DNA of 45,047 nucleotides from CAYUWG01 sp964448285 (GCA_964448285.1 CAYUWG010000026.1:1-45047); one strand, 5' to 3'. Counted from the first letter of the stretch, positions 26,000-35,629 are shown. Program-made: numbers and translations. The notes: generated by a model from the letters alone, not told the origin.

Positions 26000-27541
26000 T
26001 CACTTCATAACCACCATCGTGCGTGATTCCACGCGGCCGCGCGATTCTAAGCGGTAGATGTACGTACCGCTCGAAAGATGTACGGGATTGAACGTGACGT
26101 TATATGTACCCGGGCCGTAGTCTGAATCAGCAAGCGTCGCGACTTCTTTCCCATTCATGTCGAAAAGTTTGATTGATGCTCTTCCACCGCTGATTGTGAA
26201 TGGAATCGTTGTCGATCCTCGAACAGGATTCGGTTGGTTCTGATAAAGACGGAACCCGGATGTTGGAAATTCTTCGACAGATACCGGCCCACACGGAGAT
26301 GAAATCGGGATGACGGGAAAGTCGCCGTTGAGAATATCGAACGACTGTAATGGCGTAAGCCCGAACCAGTTTTGCAACACGGAGGCATAGACGCTTCTGA
26401 AATCGTGTTGGAGTTTGAGATTGCCATTCTCGTCGAGATCGGAGAGATTTTGAGCGCTGCCGTAAAGCCCGCCGTTGACTTCGGGACCGATAAGAAATAT
26501 CGGTGCGCACGTTCCATGCTCTGTTCCGATATCGAAATTCTCCTTCGGATGCCTGCCGAATTCCGTCGTCGTCATCACCATCACTTTATCGGCGATGCCA
26601 AGAAGATGTAGGTCCTCGAAGAACTTTGCGACGTCCTGTGCAAGGATACTCAGTTGGTTGCCATGCTGCCATACTTGTGCGAAGTGTGTATCGAAGCCGC
26701 TGAAGTTGAGTGCATAAACAGGTGTTTCGAAACCTCCCGCAATCAGTCGGGCAATCACCGCTGCGGCCTGACCGATGGGAGAATAGCTGTGGGTGACTTT
26801 GTTCGTCGTGTTTCGGTACACATCCCGAATGCGGAAGAACTGCTTTTGCATCTCGTGATGAATCTCGGCTACGTAGTTCGATTCACTGTTGTATGCGACG
26901 TTACCTGTGAGGTATTCAACTCCCGTTGCATCGAAAAACCAAGCGGTATCAATAAACGCCTGGAAGTCCCTCATAGTCAGCCCTATCGATGAGCGATTCC
27001 CCTCTAAGAGCATGTTGGAAAAGTCATTGAAAAGGATTGCCGGCGGGTGATCCGGTCTGACGTTGGGATAATCCGGGTAGAGTGTTTCGAGAAAGCGGCC
27101 GATCCATCCTGTTTGCAAGTGTGCTTTGGGATCGCTCGGAAGAGTATTGTCACTCGCAGAAAAAAGAATCTCTTCCGCTCGTTGATGCGACAAATCAGGA
27201 TTAAGATATCCCACATCCTGTATGATGGCCATCTCGTTTTGTCGATAGAATGTCTCGAGCGGTTGAAGGCTTGGATGGAATCCAAGCGAGCTTGAAATCG
27301 GAATGGGGTTCGTGACTTTCAGGTTCGGACGGAATTGCTCATACAGAGGGTCGGTATAGGGTATCACGGTATTGATGCCATCGTTTCCGCCGTCGAGATG
27401 GATAAGGACGAGTACGCGACACGATGGTGTTGCTGCGGCTTGACCCGTTTCGGTGGTGAAGTGAATCGGTTTGAGATACGGACTGATGCCGGTATAAAGT
27501 CCCGTAGCGAGAGTGGATTTTAAGAAAGATCGTCGTTTCAA
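26000..27541 (-). CDS. DUF1501 protein with Tat-like signal and T9SS sorting domain (copy 2)
   Basis: The product belongs to the DUF1501 family, related to sulfatase/alkaline-phosphatase-fold proteins. Landmarks are VLIHLDGGNDGINTVIPY near the N-terminus, MVMTTTEFGRHPKEN, and EHGTCAPIFLIGPEVNGGLYG. The C-terminus is a T9SS domain (NQPNPVRGSTTIPF, SSGTYIYRLESRGRVESRT). I prefer the TTG start at 27541, which gives a KRRSFLKS Tat-like signal and has AAAGGAG 8 bases upstream. A TTG at 27562 would overlap the DUF1800 stop and lacks that site. It pairs with the DUF1800 gene just upstream. The function of DUF1501 is not known; secretion is inferred. Confidence 0.88.
   Translation of the reverse strand: MKRRSFLKSTLATGLYTGISPYLKPIHFTTETGQAAATPSCRVLVLIHLDGGNDGINTVIPYTDPLYEQFRPNLKVTNPIPISSSLGFHPSLQPLETFYRQNEMAIIQDVGYLNPDLSHQRAEEILFSASDNTLPSDPKAHLQTGWIGRFLETLYPDYPNVRPDHPPAILFNDFSNMLLEGNRSSIGLTMRDFQAFIDTAWFFDATGVEYLTGNVAYNSESNYVAEIHHEMQKQFFRIRDVYRNTTNKVTHSYSPIGQAAAVIARLIAGGFETPVYALNFSGFDTHFAQVWQHGNQLSILAQDVAKFFEDLHLLGIADKVMVMTTTEFGRHPKENFDIGTEHGTCAPIFLIGPEVNGGLYGSAQNLSDLDENGNLKLQHDFRSVYASVLQNWFGLTPLQSFDILNGDFPVIPISSPCGPVSVEEFPTSGFRLYQNQPNPVRGSTTIPFTISGGRASIKLFDMNGKEVATLADSDYGPGTYNVTFNPVHLSSGTYIYRLESRGRVESRTMVVMK
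26010..26103. repeat. 94-bp repeat, copy A (T9SS tail of DUF1501 gene 2)
   Basis: This stretch aligns without gaps with 29285-29378 at 88 of 94 bases by hand count. It encodes the end of the sorting domain, GTYIYRLESRGRVESRTMVV. The remaining parts of the two genes are far less alike at DNA level, so the tail is either under strong constraint or has been homogenised by gene conversion. Confidence 0.85.
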
Positions 27542-27558
27542 GTTTTCATCTCCTTTTC

Positions 27559-29103
27559 TCAAACAAGGTTTGCGTCATGTTGTGACAATAAGTGTTTGAT
27601 GAGGATCCTCGTTCTATCGGGAGCGCCGGGATTGTTGATATCCCATTCATAGTCTTTCCATCCACTAAGTAATCTCCCGAAAGAAACTGCTGTGCGAGTC
27701 TGGTTGATCGGTTGTGGAAGAAAGAAATCGATCGCTGCCTGATTGACGACTTTCGCGTCGTTCGGTTGTGAGATCGTCTTTATGAAATCAACAGCATTGA
27801 AATTGAACTTCCGATTGGGTGGTGATTTCAGTTCATCGTCGATCACTGAAATCAGGAACTGTAACCGCTTTATGAGCGACCCGGAATTGAGCCATGAACG
27901 ATACCCGGCCCAGCCTTCCTCTGGTGGGAGAAGGAGAGGTTGTGCAATACCGGCAAGTGCATTGAACACTTCCTCACAGACTGTATCCGATGCAGTGATT
28001 CGCAGTGATCGGAGCATTCCGACGAAATACTCCAGTGGTGTTGTCACTAAACCGCCCATGTTCGCTCTATCGAAGAAGTGAGCGCTCTTCAGAAGCGCAG
28101 AGAGTACTGGCAGGATAAACCAGTTGTTTGCAATGAGCAGGTCGGCCATCTGTTGTACGATCGTTTCGTCGGCTTCTTCATAGACGAACGAGCGATAGAG
28201 TTTTCGGCAAATGAATCGGGCTGTATCCTGTGGTCGTTCGCTGAAGATGAGATTCACGATATCCTCCATCTTCCAGACGGCGCTTTTACCGAGAAAGGTT
28301 TTCGTTGTGGCATCGAAGCGGCTTTGATAGAAGGCAGTCTCGTAGGGATGATAGACGCCTGGCGAAATCTGGCGTATGGTCCAGCCGGTCATAGCGCGGG
28401 CAGCCTCGCGAACATCCTGTTCTGAGAACGATGCACTTTCCCCCATCGTGTGATAGTGGATCACAGCGTATGCATGATCGTCATAGATACGGGTTTTGGT
28501 GCTGTGATAGCCATAATGTTGAACGAGCATCGCGGCGCTTTTCGATACGCCGTTGAGCAGATCCCGATAATTTCCAAAGGGATTCCTTCTGAACAGGTCA
28601 TCGAACCAGAAATGAAACTGCGGTTGAACGACTTTGTCTTCGCGTATGATGAAGTGATCACGCCAGAACCGAACCATTCGCTCCCGTATGCTGAAGTCCT
28701 GCTCGATCATCTGCCGGAGAATCCAGCGCGTCACTTCGCCGCGCTGAAGGCGATTTAACGGCTCATTCCCGAAGTTATAATTCGAGTGAACGAAGCTCGG
28801 CTCCGTTGTCGTTGTCGAATTCGTCGTGAGCAGCATATCGACAACATCGGCGGGTTGCATCGTGAGCGCGGTATCGATCTGCTGCTTCGTCGCGCCGAAC
28901 AACGTCCTTCGTAGAAGGTGTTTCACCCGTACGTTATCCCACGGTTCATTCGGCGTTGGTGTGTAAGGCTCGAGTCCGGCAGTTGTCCGACGGGGTCGCG
29001 GAAGCGCATCTGGATTTCCTTTCAAGCTTCGGACTCGGGCTGTACTTGGTGGAATGCCATGAACCGTTGGATTTTTTCTTATCGAAGGAGAAATGAGAGC
29101 CAT
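27559..29103 (-). CDS. DUF1800 domain protein (copy 2)
   Basis: This 514-aa protein has the DUF1800 marks: VKHLLRRTLFGATKQQIDTAL, RERMVRFWRDHFI, DVREAARAMTGWTI, TARFICRKLYRSFVYEEADE and the LLPPEEGWAGYRSWL segment. The function is unknown; the family almost always occurs beside DUF1501 and is thought to work with it. No obvious signal peptide starts it, though the N-terminus is long and contains RPRRTTAGLEP, also found in copy 1. The stop overlaps the in-frame region upstream of the DUF1501 gene, showing close coupling. It is a paralogue of the gene at 30881-32497. Confidence 0.92.
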   Translation of the reverse strand: MALISPSIRKNPTVHGIPPSTARVRSLKGNPDALPRPRRTTAGLEPYTPTPNEPWDNVRVKHLLRRTLFGATKQQIDTALTMQPADVVDMLLTTNSTTTTEPSFVHSNYNFGNEPLNRLQRGEVTRWILRQMIEQDFSIRERMVRFWRDHFIIREDKVVQPQFHFWFDDLFRRNPFGNYRDLLNGVSKSAAMLVQHYGYHSTKTRIYDDHAYAVIHYHTMGESASFSEQDVREAARAMTGWTIRQISPGVYHPYETAFYQSRFDATTKTFLGKSAVWKMEDIVNLIFSERPQDTARFICRKLYRSFVYEEADETIVQQMADLLIANNWFILPVLSALLKSAHFFDRANMGGLVTTPLEYFVGMLRSLRITASDTVCEEVFNALAGIAQPLLLPPEEGWAGYRSWLNSGSLIKRLQFLISVIDDELKSPPNRKFNFNAVDFIKTISQPNDAKVVNQAAIDFFLPQPINQTRTAVSFGRLLSGWKDYEWDINNPGAPDRTRILIKHLLSQHDANLV

Positions 29104-29216
29104 CGGCGACCTTTCGGTTAGTGGGAAAAAACTTGTGCCAGTCTAAGGGAATATGCGCTAAATGTCAAGTCATTATTGGCTGAACGACGGTTCCCATTCT
29201 TTCGATTGGTTGAATC

Positions 29217-29246
29217 GAAAAGAAAAGGCGCCCGGATGAGCGCCTT
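29217..29246 (-). terminator. Terminator downstream of DUF1501 copy 1
   Basis: A 7-bp stem AAGGCGC / GCGCCTT (29225-29231 and 29240-29246) with an 8-nt loop is followed, in the minus direction, by TTCTTTTC. It lies just beyond the stop of the DUF1501 gene ending at 29275. It separates the two DUF1800/DUF1501 pairs into two transcription units. Confidence 0.78.
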
Positions 29247-29274
29247 CCATATCGAAATGTGATACGATGGTGAG

Positions 29275-30852
29275 CTACTTCGTCACCACCATCGTGCGTG
29301 ATTCGACGCGGCCGCGCGATTCCAAGCGGTAGATGTACGTGCCGCTCGAAAGATGCGAGGGATTGAACGTGACGTTATGCTTGCCCGGAGCGTAGTCGTG
29401 GTCGGTAAGCGTGGCTACTTCGCGGCCGAGCATGTTATAAACGCGAACGGAAGTCCTGCCGCCCGGAGTAGTGAATGGGATTTGCGTCGTTGACGTAATG
29501 GCAACAGGGTTCGGGAAGTTCTGATGCAGCGCGAAGTCAGCAGGTCCGCTCGTTCCGTTCACTCCGACCGGCGCAGGATCGAACAGCGCGAGAGTCTCGA
29601 ACTCGCCTTTCAGAATCGCTGCTGCATTGGAAGGATTCACGCCGAACCACTGACGAAGCACCGAGGCATACGTTTGTCGGAAATCGAACTGATGTTTCAG
29701 ATCATTGAGCCGGTCAAGGTTAGCCAGATCCTGTTCCTTCCCGAACAATCCCCCATAGACTTTCGGACCGACGAAGAACATCGGCGAAGCAGTTCCGTGA
29801 TCCGTGCCTGCGTCACCGTTTGCACCGACGCGCCGACCGAACTCGGTAATCGTCATCAATGCAACCCGGTCTGCGACTCCCAACTGCTTCAAATCATCGA
29901 AGAAGGTTGAGACTCCGCGCGTGAGTTCCTGCAACAGGTTTTGATGTCGGGTGGCTTGTTGCGTATGGGTATCGTAACCGCCTTGCGAAATGACATAGAC
30001 GGGTGTTTCGAGACCACCCGCAATGAGTCGCGCAATGATTTTCAAACGGTCGGAAACGACACCCGGTGTGTATGTAGCCCTGTTCGTAACGGAGTTGAAT
30101 GCATCCCGCACTGGAAGTGCATAGGCCATTGCCTCAGCGGAGACTCGTTGGATGTAGTCGAGTTCGAGTCCGGCAGGGGTACCGAGGTCGGGTTTTTCGG
30201 AGCCGCTGACATCCGTTCCCGAAATGATATTGTAGAACGAGATCGGATCGTTGACCGCCATGCCCATCGGATATTTGGAGCCTTCGAGCAGCAATCCGGT
30301 CGTGTTGCCGATCTGCAATGCCATCGGATGGACCGGAGAAGTGTCGGGATAATCCGGGTAGAGCAAATCCATATATCGCCCGACCCACCCGTTGTAAATG
30401 AAAGTGTTTTGATCCGGCGGGCTGTTGTTGTTGCTTGCGGAAAACATCACGTCGGTCGAGCGGAAGTGCGAACGGTTGGAGTTCGGATATCCAACGTCCT
30501 GCACGATCGCGATTTCGCCATTCTGATACATCGCATCGAACGGCGTCATGATCGGATGCCATCCGAGAGTGTCGGTAATACGGATGGGGTTGGTGATTGC
30601 CAACGTCCCGCGATACTGGTTATACAGGGGGTCTTGATGGGGGATGACGGTGTTCAAGCCGTCGTTGCCGCCATCGAGTTGAATGATGACAAGCACGCGA
30701 CCAGTGCCTGCCGCGTGGGCGAGTCGGGCGAACAGTGGACCGTTCGCGTATGCACGCACGGAAAGCGGGTCGAACAGATTGCCGAATGTGCTCGAAACCA
30801 CCCCGGCTGCAACGGAAGTCTTGATGAAGTGTCTGCGTCTCATAGTTTTCAT
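29275..30852 (-). CDS. DUF1501 protein with Tat-like signal and T9SS sorting domain (copy 1)
   Basis: This 525-aa paralogue of the gene at 26000-27541 begins MKTMRRRHFIKTSVAAGVV, a Tat-like signal. An internal ATG at 30843 with AAGG 9 bases upstream is an alternative start. The DUF1501 marks are VIIQLDGGNDGLNTVIPH, LMTITEFGRRVGANGD and DHGTASPMFFVGPKVYGG. The sorting domain has NFPNPVAITSTTQI and ends in the conserved tail shared with copy 2. It follows its DUF1800 partner by 28 bases. The protein is predicted to be exported and attached to the surface by the T9SS; the enzymatic role is unknown. Confidence 0.9.
   Translation of the reverse strand: MKTMRRRHFIKTSVAAGVVSSTFGNLFDPLSVRAYANGPLFARLAHAAGTGRVLVIIQLDGGNDGLNTVIPHQDPLYNQYRGTLAITNPIRITDTLGWHPIMTPFDAMYQNGEIAIVQDVGYPNSNRSHFRSTDVMFSASNNNSPPDQNTFIYNGWVGRYMDLLYPDYPDTSPVHPMALQIGNTTGLLLEGSKYPMGMAVNDPISFYNIISGTDVSGSEKPDLGTPAGLELDYIQRVSAEAMAYALPVRDAFNSVTNRATYTPGVVSDRLKIIARLIAGGLETPVYVISQGGYDTHTQQATRHQNLLQELTRGVSTFFDDLKQLGVADRVALMTITEFGRRVGANGDAGTDHGTASPMFFVGPKVYGGLFGKEQDLANLDRLNDLKHQFDFRQTYASVLRQWFGVNPSNAAAILKGEFETLALFDPAPVGVNGTSGPADFALHQNFPNPVAITSTTQIPFTTPGGRTSVRVYNMLGREVATLTDHDYAPGKHNVTFNPSHLSSGTYIYRLESRGRVESRTMVVTK
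29285..29378. repeat. 94-bp repeat, copy B (T9SS tail of DUF1501 gene 1)
   Basis: This is the partner of 26010-26103, 88 of 94 bases identical with no gaps. Differences fall at six positions, three of them in one codon-sized cluster. Confidence 0.85.
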
Positions 30853-30880
30853 CCTTGATTTGTTTCGTGTTCAGGGTGGA

Positions 30881-32497
30881 TTAGGTGAGCTGGTATTCGT
30901 TATTGCGGAGCGCCGCTTTGAACAATGTGTACAAGCGATCACGTGCGCCGGGGTTGTTGATATCCCATTCGTAGTCCTTCCAGCCGGTGAGGAATTTATT
31001 CAGCAGCACTTCCGTCTGGTATGTGTTGAGCTTGATATCGAAGAGGAGGTCTATCACGGCTTGGTTGATTTTCTTTGCATCGTTCGGATCGGAGATTTTC
31101 GTGATGAAAGCGACGGGATCGAAATTGAACTTGCGGCTGCCGACAGGCTTCTTCGAGTCGTCGATCAGCAAATCGGTGGAATTCCAACGTGTCGCAAGGC
31201 GGCTTGCAGAAACCCACGCACGGTACCCCGGCCAGCCCTTGACGTTCGGAGCCTCCAAAATCTGAAGCCCCTGAAGCGAGCACGTGTTGAAAACGTCCAT
31301 GAGCACGTTCGTGCTTGTGAGTGGGATCTCCAGTGTGCGAATAGCGCCGACATATGCTTCCAACGGCGATGTGATGTGCGCGCCGATGTTCATTTTGTCG
31401 AAGAAGTGCGCGCTCTTCAGCAGCGTCTCCATCACGGGCTTGATCACCCAGTTGTTCGCGATAAGGATGTTCGCAAGTCCTTCGATGATCGTCTCGTCGG
31501 CGATCTCGTAAACGAATTCACGATAGAGCTTTCGGCAAATGAACTTTGCGGCGATCTCTTCACGCTCCCTAAAAATGATATTGACGATGTCCTCATAATT
31601 CCATTGACCGGTTTGTCCCATGAAGGTCTTTTCCGTGTCATCGTACCGAGCAGGGATGAAGATGGCATCCTTTGGATGATACTCATATTGTCCGTTAGGT
31701 AACTGTCCGAGTCTCTGCTGAGTCCACCCGGTCAATGCGCGTGATGCTTGCCGTATATCATCCTCAGTATAGCCTTGTCCTTCACCGAGCGTATGGAGTT
31801 CCATTTGTTCGCGTGCATAGTTTTCATTCGGTCGCGACTTCGTGCTGTACTGACCGTCGAGATACACGAGCATCGCCGGGGTAACGGCAACCTTCTTCAC
31901 CATCTCCTTGAAGTTTCCGAGAAAGTTCTCGCGGAAGATGTTGATGAACCAGTAGTTGTAATGCGGCTGCCTGACGACCGTGTATTCGGTTGCCCAGTGG
32001 TCGTGCCAGAAGGCGACCATTTTCTCGCGAATCGAAAAGTCCTGGTTGATGATTAAATCCATCCACCACCGTCGCATCTCGGAGAAGTAGGTATTGTTGA
32101 TGAGATCTCCTGCAGGATTCGGATCGTACGAATAGTTCTGGTTCACCCAGCTTCCCGGCGGCGGAGGCAGCGGTTTGCTTTCATCGAGAAGCATATCCAC
32201 GACCTCGCCGGGAGACTTCGTCAATGCGAGATCGATCTCTTCCTTCTTCGCTCCGAACAACGTGCGTCTCAATAAGTAGATTGCGCGTTGTCTGTCCCAA
32301 GGCTCCTGTGGAGACGGTACCCAAGGCTCAAGTCCGGCGGTCGTTCGACGAGGGAGGGCGAGGGGCTCGATGCGGCCCTTCAAGCTTCCCTCGCGCTCAT
32401 CGAGTTCTTTCTGGATGAGCGACTTCCCGTCAAGCGGCGGTTGCTTCGTTTCGGCAGGCGCAAGTCCCGACGCTGTGAGAAAGCTTCGTCTGTTCAT
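30881..32497 (-). CDS. DUF1800 domain protein with Tat-like N-terminus (copy 1)
   Basis: This 538-aa protein begins MNRRSFLTASGLAP, a short twin-arginine-like start. It has the DUF1800 marks AIYLLRRTLFGAKKEEIDLAL, REKMVAFWHDHWA, DIRQASRALTGWTQQ, AAKFICRKLYREFVYEIADE and APNVKGWPGYRAWV. It contains PRRTTAGLEPWVPSP, shared with copy 2. It is the upstream member of the first DUF1800/DUF1501 pair. The divergent pdxB gene starts 167 bases away, so its promoter lies in 32498-32664. The function is unknown. Confidence 0.92.
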   Translation of the reverse strand: MNRRSFLTASGLAPAETKQPPLDGKSLIQKELDEREGSLKGRIEPLALPRRTTAGLEPWVPSPQEPWDRQRAIYLLRRTLFGAKKEEIDLALTKSPGEVVDMLLDESKPLPPPPGSWVNQNYSYDPNPAGDLINNTYFSEMRRWWMDLIINQDFSIREKMVAFWHDHWATEYTVVRQPHYNYWFINIFRENFLGNFKEMVKKVAVTPAMLVYLDGQYSTKSRPNENYAREQMELHTLGEGQGYTEDDIRQASRALTGWTQQRLGQLPNGQYEYHPKDAIFIPARYDDTEKTFMGQTGQWNYEDIVNIIFREREEIAAKFICRKLYREFVYEIADETIIEGLANILIANNWVIKPVMETLLKSAHFFDKMNIGAHITSPLEAYVGAIRTLEIPLTSTNVLMDVFNTCSLQGLQILEAPNVKGWPGYRAWVSASRLATRWNSTDLLIDDSKKPVGSRKFNFDPVAFITKISDPNDAKKINQAVIDLLFDIKLNTYQTEVLLNKFLTGWKDYEWDINNPGARDRLYTLFKAALRNNEYQLT

Positions 32498-32664
32498 TGC
32501 ATGGTTCCTGTAAATGTGAAAGGATGATGTAACAACTGCGATAGTGTATTCCGGTGAAGAAGTAATACTGGTGTTCCCTAAATTGTGAACGCATGTTATA
32601 TCACAGCGAGAACAATGTCAACACCCCAACGCCGTATTCTGCATTTCTTTCATAAAATTAATCC

Positions 32665-33783
32665 ATGATCATTCTTGCCGATACAGCTATTCCGTTCGCC
32701 TCAGACGCGGCCAAGCATATAGGAGAGGTGCGCCAATTCGACTCGAGAGATTATGCTGCGCTGAAGAAAGAAATACAGCATGCGGATATTCTCTTGTGCC
32801 GTTCTACCATATCAGTGAATCGGATGCTTTTGAATGATTCGCTCATACAATTTATCGCAACCGCGACGAGTGGGACCGATCACGTCGATATGAATTATCT
32901 ACAGGAGCGGAACATAGGGTTTGCTTCGGCAGCCGGCAGTAATGCGCGTTCCGTTGCCGAATACGTCTTTGCGGGCATGATCGAACTTCTCGAAGAACCG
33001 GAGTTCATTCTCCCACGGCTCTCCATTGGAATCATCGGTGTCGGTTGGGTCGGAAGTATCGTCGTAGAGATGGCGCAGCGTCTTGGGATGAAAACGATTT
33101 TGTGCGACCCACCAAGAGCGGAGCGTGGCGACTCAGGCGAATTCACAAGCATCGACGAAGCACTCAACGCAGATATCGTGACGGTTCACGTACCGCTGAC
33201 AACGGAAGGAGTGCACAGAACGATTGGCCTGATCGATAGCCACGCTGCGAAGATGATGACGAACACGAAGATCTTTTTCAATACTGCTCGCGGCGGAGTT
33301 GTCACGATGAATGCACTTCACCAACTCAAGAGAAATGGGACGCATGTCGTTTTAGACGTGTTCGAACACGAGCCAAACGTCAGTGTGGAGTATGCGGGAC
33401 TAGCAGATGTTCTCACTCCGCATATCGCAGGGCATTCGTTTGAGGGAAAGGTCCGTGGCGCGAAGATGGTCTATGACGCACTCGTTTCGTTTCTTGGCGT
33501 GATTCCCGAATGGACTTCTGAGAAGTGGAGAGAATGCGTTGGGGAGCATCTCCAACTCAAACTCGCTTCGTCATTCAAAGAAACGATATCACAAGCCTAT
33601 GATATCCGAAGGGACGATCAGGTGCTTCGTGATATCCTCAAAAACGATATCGATAGTGGAAAACGGTTTGCCGCATATCGAACGCAATATCCCGTTCGAA
33701 GGGAATTTTCATCATGCGTTATCCCATCAACTGGTAAAATCTGGGACGGAATACTGAGCGGATTGGGTTTTATCTTGGAGTGA
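32665..33783 (+). CDS. pdxB: Erythronate-4-phosphate dehydrogenase
   Basis: This 372-aa D-2-hydroxyacid dehydrogenase oxidises 4-phosphoerythronate in DXP-dependent pyridoxal phosphate synthesis. It has TATSGTDHVDMNYLQER and SNARSVAEYVFAGM, and the NAD loop IGIIGVGWVGSIV near residues 114-126. The catalytic Arg is in NTARGGVVT, a Glu in DVFEHEPNV and the His in HIAGHSFEGK. The C-terminal region with AYDIRRDDQVLRD and YPVRREFSSCVI closely matches the extra dimerisation domain that separates PdxB from other dehydrogenases. The length is near that of E. coli PdxB. It stands alone with an 87-base gap to the next gene. Confidence 0.92.
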   Translation: MIILADTAIPFASDAAKHIGEVRQFDSRDYAALKKEIQHADILLCRSTISVNRMLLNDSLIQFIATATSGTDHVDMNYLQERNIGFASAAGSNARSVAEYVFAGMIELLEEPEFILPRLSIGIIGVGWVGSIVVEMAQRLGMKTILCDPPRAERGDSGEFTSIDEALNADIVTVHVPLTTEGVHRTIGLIDSHAAKMMTNTKIFFNTARGGVVTMNALHQLKRNGTHVVLDVFEHEPNVSVEYAGLADVLTPHIAGHSFEGKVRGAKMVYDALVSFLGVIPEWTSEKWRECVGEHLQLKLASSFKETISQAYDIRRDDQVLRDILKNDIDSGKRFAAYRTQYPVRREFSSCVIPSTGKIWDGILSGLGFILE

Positions 33784-33870
33784 TGCATCCATGTCTCTCT
33801 CATTGCATCAAACTGTAGCGTCGAAGGTGACGCATGAATCGAGTTTCAATCAAATCATGAAGGAAAAGGA

Positions 33871-34389
33871 ATGAACAGGTCGATAGTAATGGCTCTTACC
33901 TTTGCAGTAATCCTCTTCGCCGCATACATGATCATGAGACAGAATGACGCGGGTGAACGATCGGCTCTCAGTAGCGAGCAAGCTGAGAATCCTGCGCCTT
34001 CATTCGAATTGGCGGACATCGATGGCGACTTGGTCTCGATCGATGATTTCAAGGGACGCGTCATACTGCTCAACTTCTGGGCAACGTGGTGCGGACCATG
34101 CAAACGGGAGATTCCGGATTTCATCGACCTTCAGAATGAGTATGGCGATGACGGTCTTACGATCGTCGGCATCGCACTCGATGAGCATTCACTCGTGACG
34201 GCTTTTGTCAAAGAGTGGGAGATCAACTATCCGGTGCTTATCGGAACGGAGGAAGTGTCGATGCGATACGGCAACATTCGAAGCATTCCGACAACATTCA
34301 TCATCGATCGCTCAGGCGCCGTCGTGAAATCCTACGTCGGGTTGCAACCCCGCTCTGTTATAGAAGCAGACGTCAAAGCGCTTTTATAG
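33871..34389 (+). CDS. TlpA/ResA-family thiol-disulphide oxidoreductase
   Basis: This 172-aa protein has an N-terminal membrane anchor or signal (MNRSIVMALTFAVILFAAYMI). A thioredoxin fold follows, with the active site WCGPC at about residues 73-77 in the context NFWATWCGPCKREIP. IRSIPTTFIIDRSG carries the cis-Pro loop. Such proteins reduce disulphides outside the cytoplasm, for example in cytochrome c maturation. AAGGAAAAGGA precedes ATG 33871. It is adjacent to pdxB but likely independent; the converging acyltransferase gene ends 32 bases downstream. Confidence 0.93.
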   Translation: MNRSIVMALTFAVILFAAYMIMRQNDAGERSALSSEQAENPAPSFELADIDGDLVSIDDFKGRVILLNFWATWCGPCKREIPDFIDLQNEYGDDGLTIVGIALDEHSLVTAFVKEWEINYPVLIGTEEVSMRYGNIRSIPTTFIIDRSGAVVKSYVGLQPRSVIEADVKALL

Positions 34390-34421
34390 AGCGTTCCCTG
34401 TAAAGAAAATTCGTAGAAAAA

Positions 34422-35549
34422 TCAGGCGACGAGACTGAAAACGGTCAGCAGCACCATCGCGGCATACGGAGCAAGTCTGTAATAGCTGATGCGGTGCGTC
34501 TTCGCGAAATGCATCGTCCATGCGAGAAGGGCTGATGCACCGACGATGAGTACGATGATGCCGAGCACTGGAGAGAGTTCGAACTCCTTTCCGTACAACT
34601 GACGTATTCCTGGAAACCATGCGCATCCGTAAAGGACAACGACATGTGAGACGTAAATCAGTAAAGTGTGTTGACCGATGCGCGGAAGAATTGCAGGGAG
34701 AGAGTTTACACGGCGAAGCAACAGACCGACCACTACCCATAATAACATGACCATACCGAGCCGGCTTGAAAAGAGGAGCGGGCTTGATCCATCGAAGCTC
34801 CCTTGCACGTGCATCGTCATGAAGAGGAGATTTGGAATCGCGAGGAATGCGAAGGCGCCGAGTGAGAGGTTTTTCAAAAAGACGTGCTCTCTTCCGGCTT
34901 CCTTCCATTGCAGATGAAGTGATGCGGTTGCTGCGCCCGCAAAGAGATATGCACCGAATGGGAAAATGGGGAAGAACGAGCCAGTCTCCATCGAGAGGTA
35001 GCCCACGATGGATTCGTGCGCGAACGACTTCCAGGGTATCGCATACATCAACGGAGAAAGAAGCACGATCGCAAGAGTGATGATCGCAGATGTCCTGAAA
35101 AGCGACGTAAGATTCTTCGCTGTGATCAGAACGACGAGAAGGCCAAGCAGCGTCACCGCCATCAATCGAAGAACGTCCACCTGAAAGAAATGCGACCACT
35201 GCTCGGGGGAAGCCTGTTGCAATCCATCGAGCGTCGCTGATGGGATATGCATGAGCATCCCAATAAGAAAGAGAACGGCGATCCAGCGCACGCGCTTGAA
35301 TAAGACTGAAGCCGGGAGTTTCCCATCTATCGCCTTTCTCCTGCTCGCAAGCACGTACGCGAAACCGGAACCGAAGAGAAAAATCGGCGCAGTCAATCCT
35401 CTTCCAAATTGCCAGAGCATGAAGAGGAATGAGTCGGAAGAGTAGTAGTCTTGGGAAAGGAGGGCGTCTATCGAATGTCCCTGAATCATCATGAAGACCG
35501 CGACTGCGCGCATGACGTCAAGGAGAAGGAAGCGATTATTCTGTGTCAA
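34422..35549 (-). CDS. DUF1624/HGSNAT-like membrane acyltransferase
   Basis: This 375-aa protein has about ten membrane segments and the N-terminal signature RFLLLDVMRAVAVFMMIQGH followed by FGRGLTAPIFLFGSGFAY. This is the pattern of DUF1624 / heparan-alpha-glucosaminide N-acetyltransferase-like and OpgC-like membrane acyltransferases. They move acyl groups across the membrane to sugars, but the substrate here is unknown. The annotated start is TTG 35549; no good ribosome site is seen close by, and the true start may differ by a few codons. It lies 80 bases after the four-gene Rieske cluster and may be read through from it. Confidence 0.8.
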   Translation of the reverse strand: MTQNNRFLLLDVMRAVAVFMMIQGHSIDALLSQDYYSSDSFLFMLWQFGRGLTAPIFLFGSGFAYVLASRRKAIDGKLPASVLFKRVRWIAVLFLIGMLMHIPSATLDGLQQASPEQWSHFFQVDVLRLMAVTLLGLLVVLITAKNLTSLFRTSAIITLAIVLLSPLMYAIPWKSFAHESIVGYLSMETGSFFPIFPFGAYLFAGAATASLHLQWKEAGREHVFLKNLSLGAFAFLAIPNLLFMTMHVQGSFDGSSPLLFSSRLGMVMLLWVVVGLLLRRVNSLPAILPRIGQHTLLIYVSHVVVLYGCAWFPGIRQLYGKEFELSPVLGIIVLIVGASALLAWTMHFAKTHRISYYRLAPYAAMVLLTVFSLVA

Positions 35550-35629
35550 TGTGAGCTGGTATGCTCCTGTGTGGTTTCACAAACTCCGGTTGCAAACATA
35601 CGGACGAAGCCGATACCGACCAAAGCGGA

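Noticed and set aside
25983..26000. AACGC/GCGTT small hairpin after the second DUF1501 gene
   Set aside because: The stem has only five pairs and no T-run in the direction of transcription.
27905..27940. G-rich stretch resembling the palindromic repeat found at 11046
   Set aside because: It encodes the conserved PPxxGWxGYRxW segment of DUF1800 proteins and has no perfect inverted repeat.
32584..32605. TGTGA and TCACA inverted arms upstream of pdxB, like a CRP site
   Set aside because: The spacer is 12 bases, not 6, and there is no other support for a regulator.
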